From an uncultured Pseudophaeobacter sp. (GTDB lineage Bacteria > Pseudomonadota > Alphaproteobacteria > Rhodobacterales > Rhodobacteraceae): a stretch of 64,000 bases of DNA. Below the pieces are notes generated by a model. The model worked only from the letters and a program-made list of their open reading frames with translations. It had not been told where the DNA came from and did no database searches. Each line of letters begins with the position of its first letter. Positions within the stretch are counted from its first letter, which is position 1. The translations under genes and the position numbers were made by a program. Shown piece by piece: positions 24,188-33,145 of the stretch. The stretch is taken from contig CAJQNB010000059.1 in the NCBI GenBank assembly GCA_905479575.1, positions 1 through 64,000 of the forward strand. Reading direction: 5' to 3'.

Positions 24188-25371
24188 TGTTCGAAACTCT
24201 GAAGCCACAGCCAGCTGACAAAATCTTGGCTCTGATGCAAATGTTCCGCGAAGACCCGCGCGACAACAAAATCGACCTGGGCGTCGGCGTGTACAAAAAC
24301 GCCGAAGGCCTGACGCCGGTGATGCGTGCCATCAAAGCTGCCGAGCATAAGCTCTGGGAAGAGCAGACCAGCAAATCCTACGTTGGCTTGGCAGGGGACC
24401 CAGCCTATGGCGATGCGATGATCAAACTGATCCTCGGCGATGCCGTGGCGCGGGAAAACATCGCCGCAGCCGCCACTCCCGGCGGCACTGGCGCGGTGCG
24501 TCAGGCCTTTGAGATGATCAAAATGGCCAATCCATCGGCCAAGGTGCATGTTTCTGATCCGACCTGGCCGAACCATGTGTCGATTTTGAAATATGTTGGC
24601 ATTGAAACTGTCACCTACCGCTATTTTGACCGCGAAACCCGTGGCGTGAACTTTGACGGCATGATCGAGGATCTGAAACTGGCCGCAAAGGGCGATGTGG
24701 TGCTGCTGCACGGCTGCTGTCACAACCCCACCGGCGCCAATCTCAACGAGACACAGTGGCAAGACGTCATCGCACTGATGAATGAGCGCGGCCTGATCCC
24801 GATGATCGACATTGCCTATCAGGGCTTTGGCGACGGTCTGGAAGAAGACGCGCTGGGTGTGCGTCTGGTGGCTGCTGGCTGCCCAGAGGTGCTGATTGCC
24901 GCCAGCTGTTCCAAGAACTTTGGCATCTACCGCGAACGCACCGGCCTGTTGATGGCGGTGGCGCAGGACAAGGGGCTGCAGGTGGTCAATCAGGGCACCC
25001 TGGCCTTTCTCAACCGGCAGAACTATTCCTTCCCGCCGGACCATGGCGCCCGTCTGGTGACCATGATCCTCAACGATGATGCGCTGCGCGCTGATTGGAT
25101 GGCAGAGTTGGAAGAGGTGCGTCTGGGCATGCTGGGACTGCGTACGGATCTGGCGAATGAGCTGCAGCGCCTGTCCGGCTCTGACCGCTTTGGCTTTCTG
25201 GCGCAGCACCGGGGCATGTTCTCGCTGCTGGGAACCTCTCCGGAACTGGTTGAGAAAATGCGTCTCGATAATGGTATCTACATGGTCAGCGACAGCCGCA
25301 TGAACATCGCGGGTCTGAACACGGCCACTATTCCTGTCCTGGCCAAAGCGATCATTGACGCTGGCGTCTGA
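24187..25371 (+). CDS. Aromatic/aspartate aminotransferase, class I
   Basis: 394 residues. It is a PLP-dependent transaminase of the Iα subgroup (TyrB/AspC). The PLP lysine is Lys243 in ASCSKNFGIYRERTG, and CHNPTGANL, DPTWPNH and the C-terminal RMNIAGLN (Arg for the substrate carboxylate) are present. The start at 24187 overlaps the sseA stop. The partner reaction probably includes glutamate and aspartate, aromatic or cysteine amino groups. A good terminator follows. Confidence 0.9.
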   Translation: MFETLKPQPADKILALMQMFREDPRDNKIDLGVGVYKNAEGLTPVMRAIKAAEHKLWEEQTSKSYVGLAGDPAYGDAMIKLILGDAVARENIAAAATPGGTGAVRQAFEMIKMANPSAKVHVSDPTWPNHVSILKYVGIETVTYRYFDRETRGVNFDGMIEDLKLAAKGDVVLLHGCCHNPTGANLNETQWQDVIALMNERGLIPMIDIAYQGFGDGLEEDALGVRLVAAGCPEVLIAASCSKNFGIYRERTGLLMAVAQDKGLQVVNQGTLAFLNRQNYSFPPDHGARLVTMILNDDALRADWMAELEEVRLGMLGLRTDLANELQRLSGSDRFGFLAQHRGMFSLLGTSPELVEKMRLDNGIYMVSDSRMNIAGLNTATIPVLAKAIIDAGV

Positions 25372-25403
25372 AGCCCAGTCAGCCAGGTTTTGAAAGTACA
25401 AAG

Positions 25404-25426
25404 CGCGCCCTCTGGGGCGCGTTTTT
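25404..25426 (+). terminator. Rho-independent terminator after aminotransferase
   Basis: CGCGCCC (25404-25410), loop TCTG, GGGCGCG (25415-25421), then TTTTT. It is 33 bp after the aminotransferase stop. Confidence 0.85.
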
Positions 25427-25474
25427 GTGTTTGCAAAGCAGGCCCCGCCCGAAAAGCGTCCGTGGAGGGGCCAA

Positions 25475-25504
25475 ACGAAAAAAACGCGACCCCAGGGGGC
25501 CGCG
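25475..25504 (-). terminator. Terminator after amtB
   Basis: On the minus strand CGCGGCCCCC-T-GGGGTCGCG (25504 to 25485, one imperfect pair) runs into TTTTTTT. It lies 32 bp after the amtB stop. Confidence 0.75.
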
Positions 25505-25536
25505 TTTTCTGTGTTCTGCTCATAGGTCTTTGGGCG

Positions 25537-26859
25537 TTAGCCTGCTTTGAATTCAGGGTAGGCTTCCATACCCAGCTCTGCCATGTCGAGCCCGTTAATC
25601 TCGTCTTCTTCGCTGACGCGGATGCCCATGGTGGACTTCAGGATCAGCCAGACAATGCCGGAGACGATGAAGGTGAAGGCACCGATGGCAACAAAGCCGG
25701 TGATCTGGGTCACGAAGGAGGTGTCGGCGGTGTAAAAGGGAACCGCAAAGGTACCCCAGAGACCGGCAACCAGGTGAACCGGGATGGCGCCAACAACGTC
25801 ATCGATTTTCAGCTTGTCCAGCATCGGTACAACAAAGACCACGATCACACCGCCAACAGCACCAATCCACAGAGCGCCAAACAGGGTTGGGTCAAGCGGG
25901 CCGGCAGTGATGGAGACCAGACCAGCCAGGGCGCCGTTCAGGGTCATGGTGAGGTCGGGCTTTTTGAACATGACCTGGGTCAGGATCAGCGCGGTGACGG
26001 CACCAGACGCAGCAGCCATATTGGTGTTGGCAAAGATGCGGGAGATGTCAGTGATATCGCCCACGGTGCCCATCGCCAGCTGCGAGCCACCGTTGAAACC
26101 AAACCAGCCGAGCCACAGGATAAAGGTACCCAAGGTTGCCAGCGCCAGGTTGGAACCAGGCATCGGGATGGTTTTGTCGCCTTTGTATTTACCGATACGT
26201 GGGCCGAGGATCAGAGCGCCTGCCAGGGCTGCAAAACCACCTGCTGCGTGCACCACGGTCGAGCCGGCAAAGTCAGAGAAACCCATTTCCGAGAGGAAGC
26301 CGCCGCCCCACTGCCAGGATGCGCCGATGGGGTAGATGATACCGGTCAGCACAGCCACAAAGATCAGGAAGGGCCAGAGTTTGATACGCTCCGCCAGGGT
26401 GCCCGAAACAATCGAGGCCGTGGTGGCGCAGAACATCAGCTGGAAGAAGAAATCAGAGCCAACCGAGGCATAGTCCAGGGAGGCATCCGCTGCGTCCAGA
26501 CCAACAGCTTCCAACGCGGTGGGCGAGAAGGCACCAAGGATGCCGCCAATCGACCAGGCGTCGCCGGGGTACATCAGGTTAAAGCCAACCAGCCAGTACA
26601 TAATGGCGGCAATCGAGAACAGCGCGATGTTCTTGGTTAGCTGCATGGTGACGTTCTTGGAGCGTACCAGACCGGCTTCGAGCATGGCAAAACCAGCAGC
26701 CATCCAGAACACCATAAAGCCACCAATCAGGAACAGCAGCGTGGTAAAGATATAGGGGGTGATATCAGCGGGGGCAGCGGCAGCGGCCTCATCCGCCAGG
26801 GCCAGGCCCGGCAGAGTGGTCAGCGCCAGGGCCGACAAAGAGAGAGAGAATTTACGCAT
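25537..26859 (-). CDS. amtB: Ammonium transporter AmtB
   Basis: 440-residue inner-membrane ammonium channel. It begins with a cleavable-type signal (MRKFSLSLSALALTTLPGLALA) followed by about eleven transmembrane segments. The pore twin-His residues are visible in TVVHAAGGFAAL and IPVHLVAGLWGT, and ADTSFVTQITGF and GMEAYPEF are typical Amt endings. It is 23 bp downstream of glnK in the classical glnK-amtB pair, so GlnK should gate it. Confidence 0.96.
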   Translation of the reverse strand: MRKFSLSLSALALTTLPGLALADEAAAAAPADITPYIFTTLLFLIGGFMVFWMAAGFAMLEAGLVRSKNVTMQLTKNIALFSIAAIMYWLVGFNLMYPGDAWSIGGILGAFSPTALEAVGLDAADASLDYASVGSDFFFQLMFCATTASIVSGTLAERIKLWPFLIFVAVLTGIIYPIGASWQWGGGFLSEMGFSDFAGSTVVHAAGGFAALAGALILGPRIGKYKGDKTIPMPGSNLALATLGTFILWLGWFGFNGGSQLAMGTVGDITDISRIFANTNMAAASGAVTALILTQVMFKKPDLTMTLNGALAGLVSITAGPLDPTLFGALWIGAVGGVIVVFVVPMLDKLKIDDVVGAIPVHLVAGLWGTFAVPFYTADTSFVTQITGFVAIGAFTFIVSGIVWLILKSTMGIRVSEEDEINGLDMAELGMEAYPEFKAG

Positions 26860-26882
26860 CAGTTTTCCTCCAAATGCGGCGC

Positions 26883-27221
26883 TTAAAGCGCGTCTTGATT
26901 GGTTTCGCCGGTGCGCACCCGCAGGGCATGCTCCACGTCGATTACAAAGATCTTGCCATCACCGATCTTGCCGGTGCGGGCGGTATTGGCGATGGTTTCA
27001 ACCACTTGCTCCGCGAGGCCGGCAGAGACCACGATTTCCAGCTTCAGTTTGGGGACAAAGTTCACTTCGTACTCGGCGCCGCGGTAGATTTCGGTATGGC
27101 CAGCCTGGGCGCCAAAGCCTTTGACTTCGGAAACCATCAACCCGGAAACGCCGATACCTGTCAGTGCTTCGCGGACGTCCTCCAGTTTGAAGGGTTTGAT
27201 GGCTGCGATGATCATTTTCAT
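26883..27221 (-). CDS. glnK: Nitrogen regulatory PII protein GlnK
   Basis: 112 residues, the PII length. The uridylylation site Tyr51 lies in YRGAEYEVNFVPK, in the T-loop. The C-terminal signature TGKIGDGKIFV matches PII. It senses 2-oxoglutarate and ATP/ADP and blocks AmtB when nitrogen is plentiful. First gene of glnK-amtB. A dyad about 50-75 bp upstream may be a nitrogen-control site. Confidence 0.96.
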   Translation of the reverse strand: MKMIIAAIKPFKLEDVREALTGIGVSGLMVSEVKGFGAQAGHTEIYRGAEYEVNFVPKLKLEIVVSAGLAEQVVETIANTARTGKIGDGKIFVIDVEHALRVRTGETNQDAL

Positions 27222-27270
27222 TTCGACATCCTCGTCTTGGAAAGGTGCCTGTCACCAAGGGATCTGGCTG

Positions 27271-27295
27271 TTGCACCCGCGTATTTGCAATTGCA
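27271..27295. promoter_or_regulatory. Candidate nitrogen-control dyad upstream of glnK
   Basis: TTGCA (27271-27275) and TGCAA (27286-27290) face each other across ten bases, and TGCAATTGCA (27286-27295) is a perfect palindrome. TGCA half-sites are typical of NtrC boxes, and position before glnK-amtB fits. No sigma-54-type -24/-12 element is clear. The 247-bp gap to the next gene holds nothing else I can support. Confidence 0.35.
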
Positions 27296-27468
27296 GAAAA
27301 ACCAAGGCGCCGAGTCGGGGGAACCGGAGCGGTGGTTTTGCAGGTGCAGCACGGAGGCGTCGGTTAAAAAAGGAGCGCAAAATTGTAAATATGCTCGAAA
27401 ATTAGGCGGCAAGAGAAGCTATTTTCCCCTTAAACCGCCTCTCTACAAAGCAGAGCAGAGAGGGTAGA

Positions 27469-29757
27469 GTGGTAAAAACGGGCAAACCGGGCAGGATTGT
27501 GAAGATGGCGCAGGGTTCAGGGCAAAAGCCACTGGTGGCGGAAAAACGCTATGCAAAGGCAGGGGGCAAACGGCCTGCCAAACGACGTGGTGGGCTTTGG
27601 GGGCTGCTGTTTGGCAGGCCAAAGGCAAAACCGCGGCCCAAGCCTAAAGCGAAACCTCGATCTCAGTCCCGGGCTAACCCCCAGCGACCAGCCTCGGCGC
27701 GGCAAAAGCCGACGCGCCCCCGTAAGCCACGTGGGGTGATTGGGACTTTGTTGATGCCGGTGCGCTGGCTATTGCGGCTGATCTGGAGCTTTTCCTGGCG
27801 GGTTGGGTTTATTGTTCTCACCCTGGTGGGCATGGCAGTGGGCTATCAGGTGCTGAACCTGCCAGAGGTCTCAACCCTATTGGATGGCCGCGCGCACGGC
27901 TCTGTCACCTTGCTGGACCATGAGGGCGACGTCTTTGCCTGGCGGGGAGATCAGTTTGGTGGTGTGGTGACCGCGCAGACGGTCTCACCCTATCTGAAAA
28001 ACGCGATCGTCGCGACTGAGGACAAACGGTTCTACCGCCACTTTGGGATTTCGCCCCGTGGTGTGGCCTCAGCGGTGCGGATCAATTTGAGCGAAGGGCG
28101 CGGTCCGCTGTCGGGGCATGGGGGCTCCACCATTACCCAACAGACGGCCAAGTTGCTGTGCCTCGGGCGGGTCTATGATCCGACAGAATGGGAGAATGAG
28201 GCCGACTATGAGAAAGACTGTCGCCAGGGATCGCTGTGGCGCAAGGGCACCGAGGCTATCTATGCGCTGGCCATGGAGGTCAAATATAGCAAGGACGAGA
28301 TCCTTTCGATCTATATGAACCGCGCCTACATGGGCGGTGGCGCCTACGGGGCGGAGGCTGCGGCGCAGCGCTATTTTGGCAAATCCGCCAACCAGCTGAG
28401 CGCCGCTGAAGGGGCGATGCTGGCGGGATTGCTGACCGCGCCGTCCTCGCTGGCGCCGACCAATAATCTCAAGCGGTCGCAGGATCGTGCAGCGACCGTG
28501 CTGCGCCTGATGCAGGAGCAGGGCTACATTAGCCAGGCCGATGCCAAAGCGGGGCAGGATCATCCGGCGCGGCTCAGCCAGGCGGCAGAGGCGCGGGCAG
28601 GTGGCTATTTCGCGGACTGGATCATGGACAGTGTGCCCAGCTATTTTGGCGCCCAAACGTCGGAAGATGTGGTTATCCGCACCACCATGGACCAACGGCT
28701 GCAATCCGCCGTCGAAGAGGCGATGACCTATGTTTTTGAAAACAAGGTCCGCAAGGGGTCCAAGGCGCAGGCCGCAATTGTGGTGATGAGCGCGGATGGC
28801 GCGGTGCGTGCCATGGTTGGCGGACGCAAGACCCGGGTTTCTGGCGTGTTCAACCGCGCCACCCAGGCAAAGCGGCAAACCGGCTCGGCGTTCAAACCCT
28901 TTGTCTATGCAACCGCGCTGGAGCTGGGCTATTCGCCGCTCGATATCCTGTTGGATACGGAATATTGCCTGGACCTGCCCGGATCTGGCGAATGGTGTCC
29001 CAAGAACTATACTCGTAAATACTATGGTGAGGTGACGCTGGCCCGTGCCCTAAGGGATTCGCTGAATATTCCCGCCGTGAAACTTTCCGAAGCCGTGGGG
29101 CGGGATCTTGTGCGTCGGGTTGCTAGCGATTTTGGCATTGATAACGAAATGGCCGAAGGGCCGGCACTGGCGCTGGGGGCCTCGGAAAGCACGTTGCTGG
29201 AAATGACGGGCGCCTATGCCGGGATCCTCAATGGTGGCTCATCGGTGACGCCCTACGGCGTCAGCGAGCTGCGCCTGGCCACCGATACAGAACCCTTGAT
29301 GGGGCGCAGTGGTGGCATGGGCGAGCGGGTGATCCGTACCAAGGCAGCGCAACAGCTGGTTTGGATGATGGAGAAGGTCATCGCTGAGGGCACCGGACGT
29401 CGGGCGCAGATCCCCGGTTGGCAGGCGGCCGGGAAATCCGGCACCACCCAGGCTGCGCGCGATGCCTGGTTCATCGGCTTTACCGCAGATTATGTGGCCG
29501 GTGTCTGGATGGGCTATGATGACAACACGCCTTTGAGCGGTGTCACCGGCGGTGGTCTGCCAGCGGAGATCTGGCACGAAGCCATGGTACGGGTGCATGA
29601 GGGTCTGACACCAGAACCCCTGCCGATGTTGGCGCCTGAACCCATTGCGCCTCCTGTGCAGCCGGCTCCGCAGCGGCGGCGCGACCGGATCCAGCCGGGC
29701 CGTGAGATCGGCCGGGCGGTGGATGGGCTTTTGCGCGACATCTTTGGCCGCAACTAG
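27469..29757 (+). CDS. Class A penicillin-binding protein (PBP1A type)
   Basis: 762 residues from GTG 27469 (GAGAGGGTAGA upstream); ATG 27505 is an alternative. There is a very basic cytoplasmic N terminus (KRPAKRR, KPRPKPKAKPR), one transmembrane segment at about 97-125, then GT51 glycosyltransferase with Glu184 in ATEDKRFYRHFG and GGSTITQQ. The transpeptidase has Ser473/Lys476 (TGSAFKPF), SLN in RDSLNIP and KSGTTQ. It polymerises and cross-links peptidoglycan in the periplasm. Divergent from glnK. Confidence 0.92.
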   Translation: MVKTGKPGRIVKMAQGSGQKPLVAEKRYAKAGGKRPAKRRGGLWGLLFGRPKAKPRPKPKAKPRSQSRANPQRPASARQKPTRPRKPRGVIGTLLMPVRWLLRLIWSFSWRVGFIVLTLVGMAVGYQVLNLPEVSTLLDGRAHGSVTLLDHEGDVFAWRGDQFGGVVTAQTVSPYLKNAIVATEDKRFYRHFGISPRGVASAVRINLSEGRGPLSGHGGSTITQQTAKLLCLGRVYDPTEWENEADYEKDCRQGSLWRKGTEAIYALAMEVKYSKDEILSIYMNRAYMGGGAYGAEAAAQRYFGKSANQLSAAEGAMLAGLLTAPSSLAPTNNLKRSQDRAATVLRLMQEQGYISQADAKAGQDHPARLSQAAEARAGGYFADWIMDSVPSYFGAQTSEDVVIRTTMDQRLQSAVEEAMTYVFENKVRKGSKAQAAIVVMSADGAVRAMVGGRKTRVSGVFNRATQAKRQTGSAFKPFVYATALELGYSPLDILLDTEYCLDLPGSGEWCPKNYTRKYYGEVTLARALRDSLNIPAVKLSEAVGRDLVRRVASDFGIDNEMAEGPALALGASESTLLEMTGAYAGILNGGSSVTPYGVSELRLATDTEPLMGRSGGMGERVIRTKAAQQLVWMMEKVIAEGTGRRAQIPGWQAAGKSGTTQAARDAWFIGFTADYVAGVWMGYDDNTPLSGVTGGGLPAEIWHEAMVRVHEGLTPEPLPMLAPEPIAPPVQPAPQRRRDRIQPGREIGRAVDGLLRDIFGRN

Positions 29758-29786
29758 CCCGCCTGTCTGCTGCGTAGCAAAAAAGA

Positions 29787-29810
29787 AAAGGCTCCCGGTT
29801 GGGAGCCTTT
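29787..29810. terminator. Bidirectional terminator
   Basis: AAAGGCTCCC-GGTT-GGGAGCCTTT is a perfect 10-bp stem between the convergent PBP and mlaC genes. T-runs flank it for both strands: TTT on the plus strand and TTTCTTTTTT on the minus. Confidence 0.88.
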
Positions 29811-29843
29811 CGTCTGTGATGATAAGGTCTGGCGCGACTGGCC

Positions 29844-30437
29844 TTAGCTTTGGCGCTTCAGCTCGGCAATCATTGCGTCGATATCGCCTTTGTTGCTGTC
29901 CAGGATCGCGCCAATCTCGGTGCGCTCGGTCAGCAGCAGGTTCACCCCTTCGATATACATATTAAAGAAGAGATCTTTGCCAGAGCGGTCAGAAACCAGA
30001 AAGGTGACCTCAAAGGGGGCTTGCCCCTGCAGAAAGGCGGTGGTGCTGACTTCGTACCACTTCTTGACCCGCTTGACGCTTTTCACTTCCAAGCTGCCAC
30101 CGATGAATTCGCGGAAGCGTTTGCCGTATTTGCGGGAGATATAGCCCTGGAAGGTCTTGGAGAAATTCCGTTTTTGGGCAGCAGAGGCCCGGCGGGCATC
30201 AACGCCAAGCGCATAGGCCGCAATATAGGAGGTGTCGCTGTAGCGTTTGAAGATTCGTTCAAACTCGCGGAACATGGCATTTTCAGCCTTGCCCGATGCG
30301 ATGACCTTATTGATGTCGGTGACAAGACTGCTGATCAATCTGCTGGCGCCAGCTTCGTTCAAAGCCCAAAGGGGAGCAGCGGGGACAAGCGCTGCGCTGG
30401 CAGTGAGACCGGTCAAAAAGCTGCGGCGATGCATCAT
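29844..30437 (-). CDS. mlaC: MlaC/Ttg2D phospholipid-binding protein
   Basis: 197 residues, periplasmic shuttle that returns phospholipids from the outer membrane. The N terminus MMHRRSFLTGLTASAALVPA has the twin-arginine pattern RRSFL, unlike the Sec signal of E. coli MlaC. The mature part has INKVIASG, FKRYSDTSYIAAYALG and VSDRSGKDLFFNMYIEGVNLL, matching the family. Its start abuts the mlaA stop without a gap, so both are one operon. Confidence 0.87.
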   Translation of the reverse strand: MMHRRSFLTGLTASAALVPAAPLWALNEAGASRLISSLVTDINKVIASGKAENAMFREFERIFKRYSDTSYIAAYALGVDARRASAAQKRNFSKTFQGYISRKYGKRFREFIGGSLEVKSVKRVKKWYEVSTTAFLQGQAPFEVTFLVSDRSGKDLFFNMYIEGVNLLLTERTEIGAILDSNKGDIDAMIAELKRQS

Positions 30438-31199
30438 TTAAAATCCTTCAGTATCTAGGTCAAAGGGGTCGATCTCACTGATCTCGGCCGTTTCACCCAG
30501 CTCGAAGCGCCGGTTCTGCAGATACAGCAGGCGGGCCTGGGCATAGCTGTCGGCACTTTCATAGAGAATCGAATCCACGGTATCTGAATATCTGCCACGA
30601 TCGCCCATGCGACGCACTATCTCAGCGTAAATGCTGATGTTATCGGCGGGATTGTTCCGAGCGTAGCCAATGGGGTTGGTGAAGAAATCGACAAGAATAC
30701 CCGTGGCATCCCGCGCGGTGGAGGGGCCATAAAGCGGCAGTTCAACATAGGCGCCTTCCCCGACGCCCCATACAGCCAGTGTTTTGCCAAAATCGGTATC
30801 TACCTGGGGAAGGTTGAATTCAGTGGCGGGGTCCGCAAGGCCCAGAAAGCCAATTGTTGTGTTCATGGCGAACCGGGCCAAAGCCTGCCCGGCCAGCTTG
30901 GGGTTGCCTTGCAGCAGGGCATTGACGGCCTGCCCCGGCATCGACAGGTTCCGGGCGAAGGAAGAAAAGCTGGTAACCATAGGTTCGGGGACGATGGTCA
31001 CATAGCCCTTGGAGGCGGGCCGAAAGGCGTAGCGATCAACTGCTAGGTTAAAGCTGTGCACAGACCGGTTTGTGTTTTCATAGGGGTCAAAAACCTCGCC
31101 AGCAGCCCTGGCCTCAGGGCTTTGTGTGGCGCAGCCTGCCAGTGACAGAACCATAGCAAGCGCAGCAAAAACAAAACGAGGTTTGGTGAAAAGTCGCAT
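30438..31199 (-). CDS. mlaA: MlaA/VacJ outer-membrane lipoprotein
   Basis: 253 residues. A lipoprotein signal ends in LSLAGC, lipid-anchored Cys23. The MlaA core is recognisable: DPYENTNRSVHSFN, then NTTIGFLGLADPATEFNLPQVDTDFGKTLAVWGVGEGAYVELPLYGPSTARD. It removes misplaced phospholipids from the outer leaflet and hands them to MlaC. It is transcribed first in mlaA-mlaC. The inner-membrane MlaFEDB genes are not in the window. Confidence 0.92.
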   Translation of the reverse strand: MRLFTKPRFVFAALAMVLSLAGCATQSPEARAAGEVFDPYENTNRSVHSFNLAVDRYAFRPASKGYVTIVPEPMVTSFSSFARNLSMPGQAVNALLQGNPKLAGQALARFAMNTTIGFLGLADPATEFNLPQVDTDFGKTLAVWGVGEGAYVELPLYGPSTARDATGILVDFFTNPIGYARNNPADNISIYAEIVRRMGDRGRYSDTVDSILYESADSYAQARLLYLQNRRFELGETAEISEIDPFDLDTEGF

Positions 31200-31234
31200 T
31201 CGGTATGTGATCCAGTTAATTCGCTATTTGAGAA

Positions 31235-31270
31235 ACACGCGCGGCCTATTTAACACGCGCGGCCTATTTA
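31235..31270. repeat. Perfect 18-bp tandem duplication
   Basis: ACACGCGCGGCCTATTTA occurs twice without a gap (31235-31252, 31253-31270). It is in the 212-bp divergent region, 36 bp upstream of mlaA and 142 bp upstream of the secretion ABC gene. It may double a regulatory site or be a recent slippage duplication. Confidence 0.85.
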
Positions 31271-31411
31271 AGGACAATCCCGAAGATTCCCACTTTCAAC
31301 AGCAATTTGTTTGCACGTTTGTGGCAGATTCGGAACAGGTTTCCCCAGATTGGTAGATGGTGGAGGGTTTAATATGTCGCGGGCGGTTTGAACAGCTAGA
31401 GCATAGTCAAT

Positions 31412-33145
31412 ATGGCAAATAAAACATTTAAGCTTGGTTATGATGAACTTACGGCCTGCCGCCGCCAAAGCCGTGGCCTGTACTGGGCCGTTGGTATTTT
31501 TAGTGTCTTTGTAAACCTGCTGATGCTGACGGGGCCGCTCTATATGATGCAGGTCTATGATCGCGTGCTAGGCAGTGGGTCGGAGGCGACCCTGGTGGCC
31601 CTGTCGCTGCTGGTCCTGTTTCTTTATGGCATGATGGGGCTTCTGGACTACGTGCGTGGTCGGGTGCTGGCACGGATTGGCGCCCGGTTTCAGGCGCAGC
31701 TGGACAAACGGGTGTTTGACGCCATGGTCCGCCGTTCCGCGGTGGCCCAGGACCCGGTTGCCCAGACTGGGACTGCAGATCTGGAGGCAATTCAGAGACT
31801 GATGTCTTCACCGGTTTTGGGCGCTGCGTTTGATCTACCCTCGACACCTTTCTTTCTCGCTGGGATTGCCCTGTTCCACCCCTGGCTGGGATTGCTTGCC
31901 CTGGGGGGCGGCGCGGTTTTGGTTGCGGTGGCGTTGCTCAATCAGGTGTTCAGCCGTGAGCCGTTGCAAAAGGCGGCGGTTTCCTCCCATCGCGCCAATC
32001 TCTCTTCTGAGGAAATTCGCGGCGAGGCAGAGATGATCCAATCCATGGGCATGCGCGGCGCTGCGTTTCAGCGCTGGCAGAAAATTCGCACAGCGGCCCT
32101 GAAAGACACGCTGAGCGCCAATGATACCGGCGGCGGCTTCACCACTCTGACCAAGACACTTCGACTGTTTCTACAATCCGCAATGCTGGGCTTGGGGGCC
32201 TATCTGGCGCTGCAGGGGGAGGTTTCGCCGGGGGCGATGATTGCGGGGTCGATATTGATGGGGCGCGCCCTGGCACCAATCGAGCTGGGGCTGGGGCAAT
32301 GGGCTCTGGTGCAGCGCGCCATCAAAGGCTGGCATTCCCTGGCGGAGCTGCTGACCAAGGTTCCGCCCGAAATGGAGCGCATGGCACTGCCACAGCCCGC
32401 GGCGCGTCTGGAGGTTCAGGCGCTGGCAGTGGTGCCACCGGGGGAGAGCCGGGCACAGCTGCGCAACGTCAGTTTCCGGGTCGAGCCAGGCCAGGCGATT
32501 GGGGTGATTGGTCCCTCGGGGTCGGGCAAATCGACGCTGGCCAAGGCGCTGACGGGGGCCTGGAAACCGGCTGCCGGCACCGTGCGCCTGGATGGTGCAG
32601 CGCTGGACCAATATGATCCGGATGTGTTGGGGCGGCATTTTGGCTATCTGCCGCAGCGCGTGCAGTTGTTTGACGGCACCATCGCGCAGAATATCGCGCG
32701 CTTGGCTGAGGAGCCAGATGCAGAAAAAGTCGTGGCCGCAGCCAAGAAAGCAGCAGCCCATGAGATGATCGTCAACCTGCCAGATGGCTACGACACCCGC
32801 GTATCTGCGGGGGGCGGGCGCCTGTCAGGAGGACAGATGCAGCGCGTGGCCCTGGCCCGTGCGCTTTATGACATGCCGGTGATTGTGATCCTGGATGAGC
32901 CCAACTCGAACCTTGATAACGAAGGCTCTGTGGCTCTGAACCAGGCGATCAAGGCGCTCAAAGCTGCGGGTCAGTCCGTGCTCATCATGGCGCACCGCCC
33001 GGCAGCTATACAGGAATGTGAGATGCTCTTGGTGATCGACAACGGCGTGCAAACCGCCTTTGGGCCCAAGGATAAGGTGTTGCAGGAAATGGTGGCCAAT
33101 CATCAGTCCATTCGCAAGACGGCTGGCACGGGAGGTGTGCAATGA
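31412..33145 (+). CDS. Type I secretion ABC transporter (PrtD/HasD type)
   Basis: 577 residues. Six-helix ABC transmembrane domain (about 20-300; [22 protein letters not shown] is family-typical), then the ATPase with Walker [10 protein letters not shown] (about 367-375), signature [15 protein letters not shown] and Walker [14 protein letters not shown]. It lacks the C39 peptidase-like N-terminal domain, as in exporters of RTX-type proteins with C-terminal signals. It overlaps the adaptor gene by four bases (ATGA). No RTX substrate gene or TolC is in the window. Confidence 0.92.
   Translation: MANKTFKLGYDELTACRRQSRGLYWAVGIFSVFVNLLMLTGPLYMMQVYDRVLGSGSEATLVALSLLVLFLYGMMGLLDYVRGRVLARIGARFQAQLDKRVFDAMVRRSAVAQDPVAQTGTADLEAIQRLMSSPVLGAAFDLPSTPFFLAGIALFHPWLGLLALGGGAVLVAVALLNQVFSREPLQKAAVSSHRANLSSEEIRGEAEMIQSMGMRGAAFQRWQKIRTAALKDTLSANDTGGGFTTLTKTLRLFLQSAMLGLGAYLALQGEVSPGAMIAGSILMGRALAPIELGLGQWALVQRAIKGWHSLAELLTKVPPEMERMALPQPAARLEVQALAVVPPGESRAQLRNVSFRVEPGQAIGVIGPSGSGKSTLAKALTGAWKPAAGTVRLDGAALDQYDPDVLGRHFGYLPQRVQLFDGTIAQNIARLAEEPDAEKVVAAAKKAAAHEMIVNLPDGYDTRVSAGGGRLSGGQMQRVALARALYDMPVIVILDEPNSNLDNEGSVALNQAIKALKAAGQSVLIMAHRPAAIQECEMLLVIDNGVQTAFGPKDKVLQEMVANHQSIRKTAGTGGVQ

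Noticed and set aside
24112-25401. 429-codon antisense frame over the aminotransferase
   Set aside because: Shadow of the PLP enzyme on the other strand; composition is His/Gln/Arg-rich and no family is recognisable.
25390-26640. 416-codon plus-strand frame over amtB
   Set aside because: Opposite a certain amtB gene and running through two terminators; low-complexity hydrophilic product.
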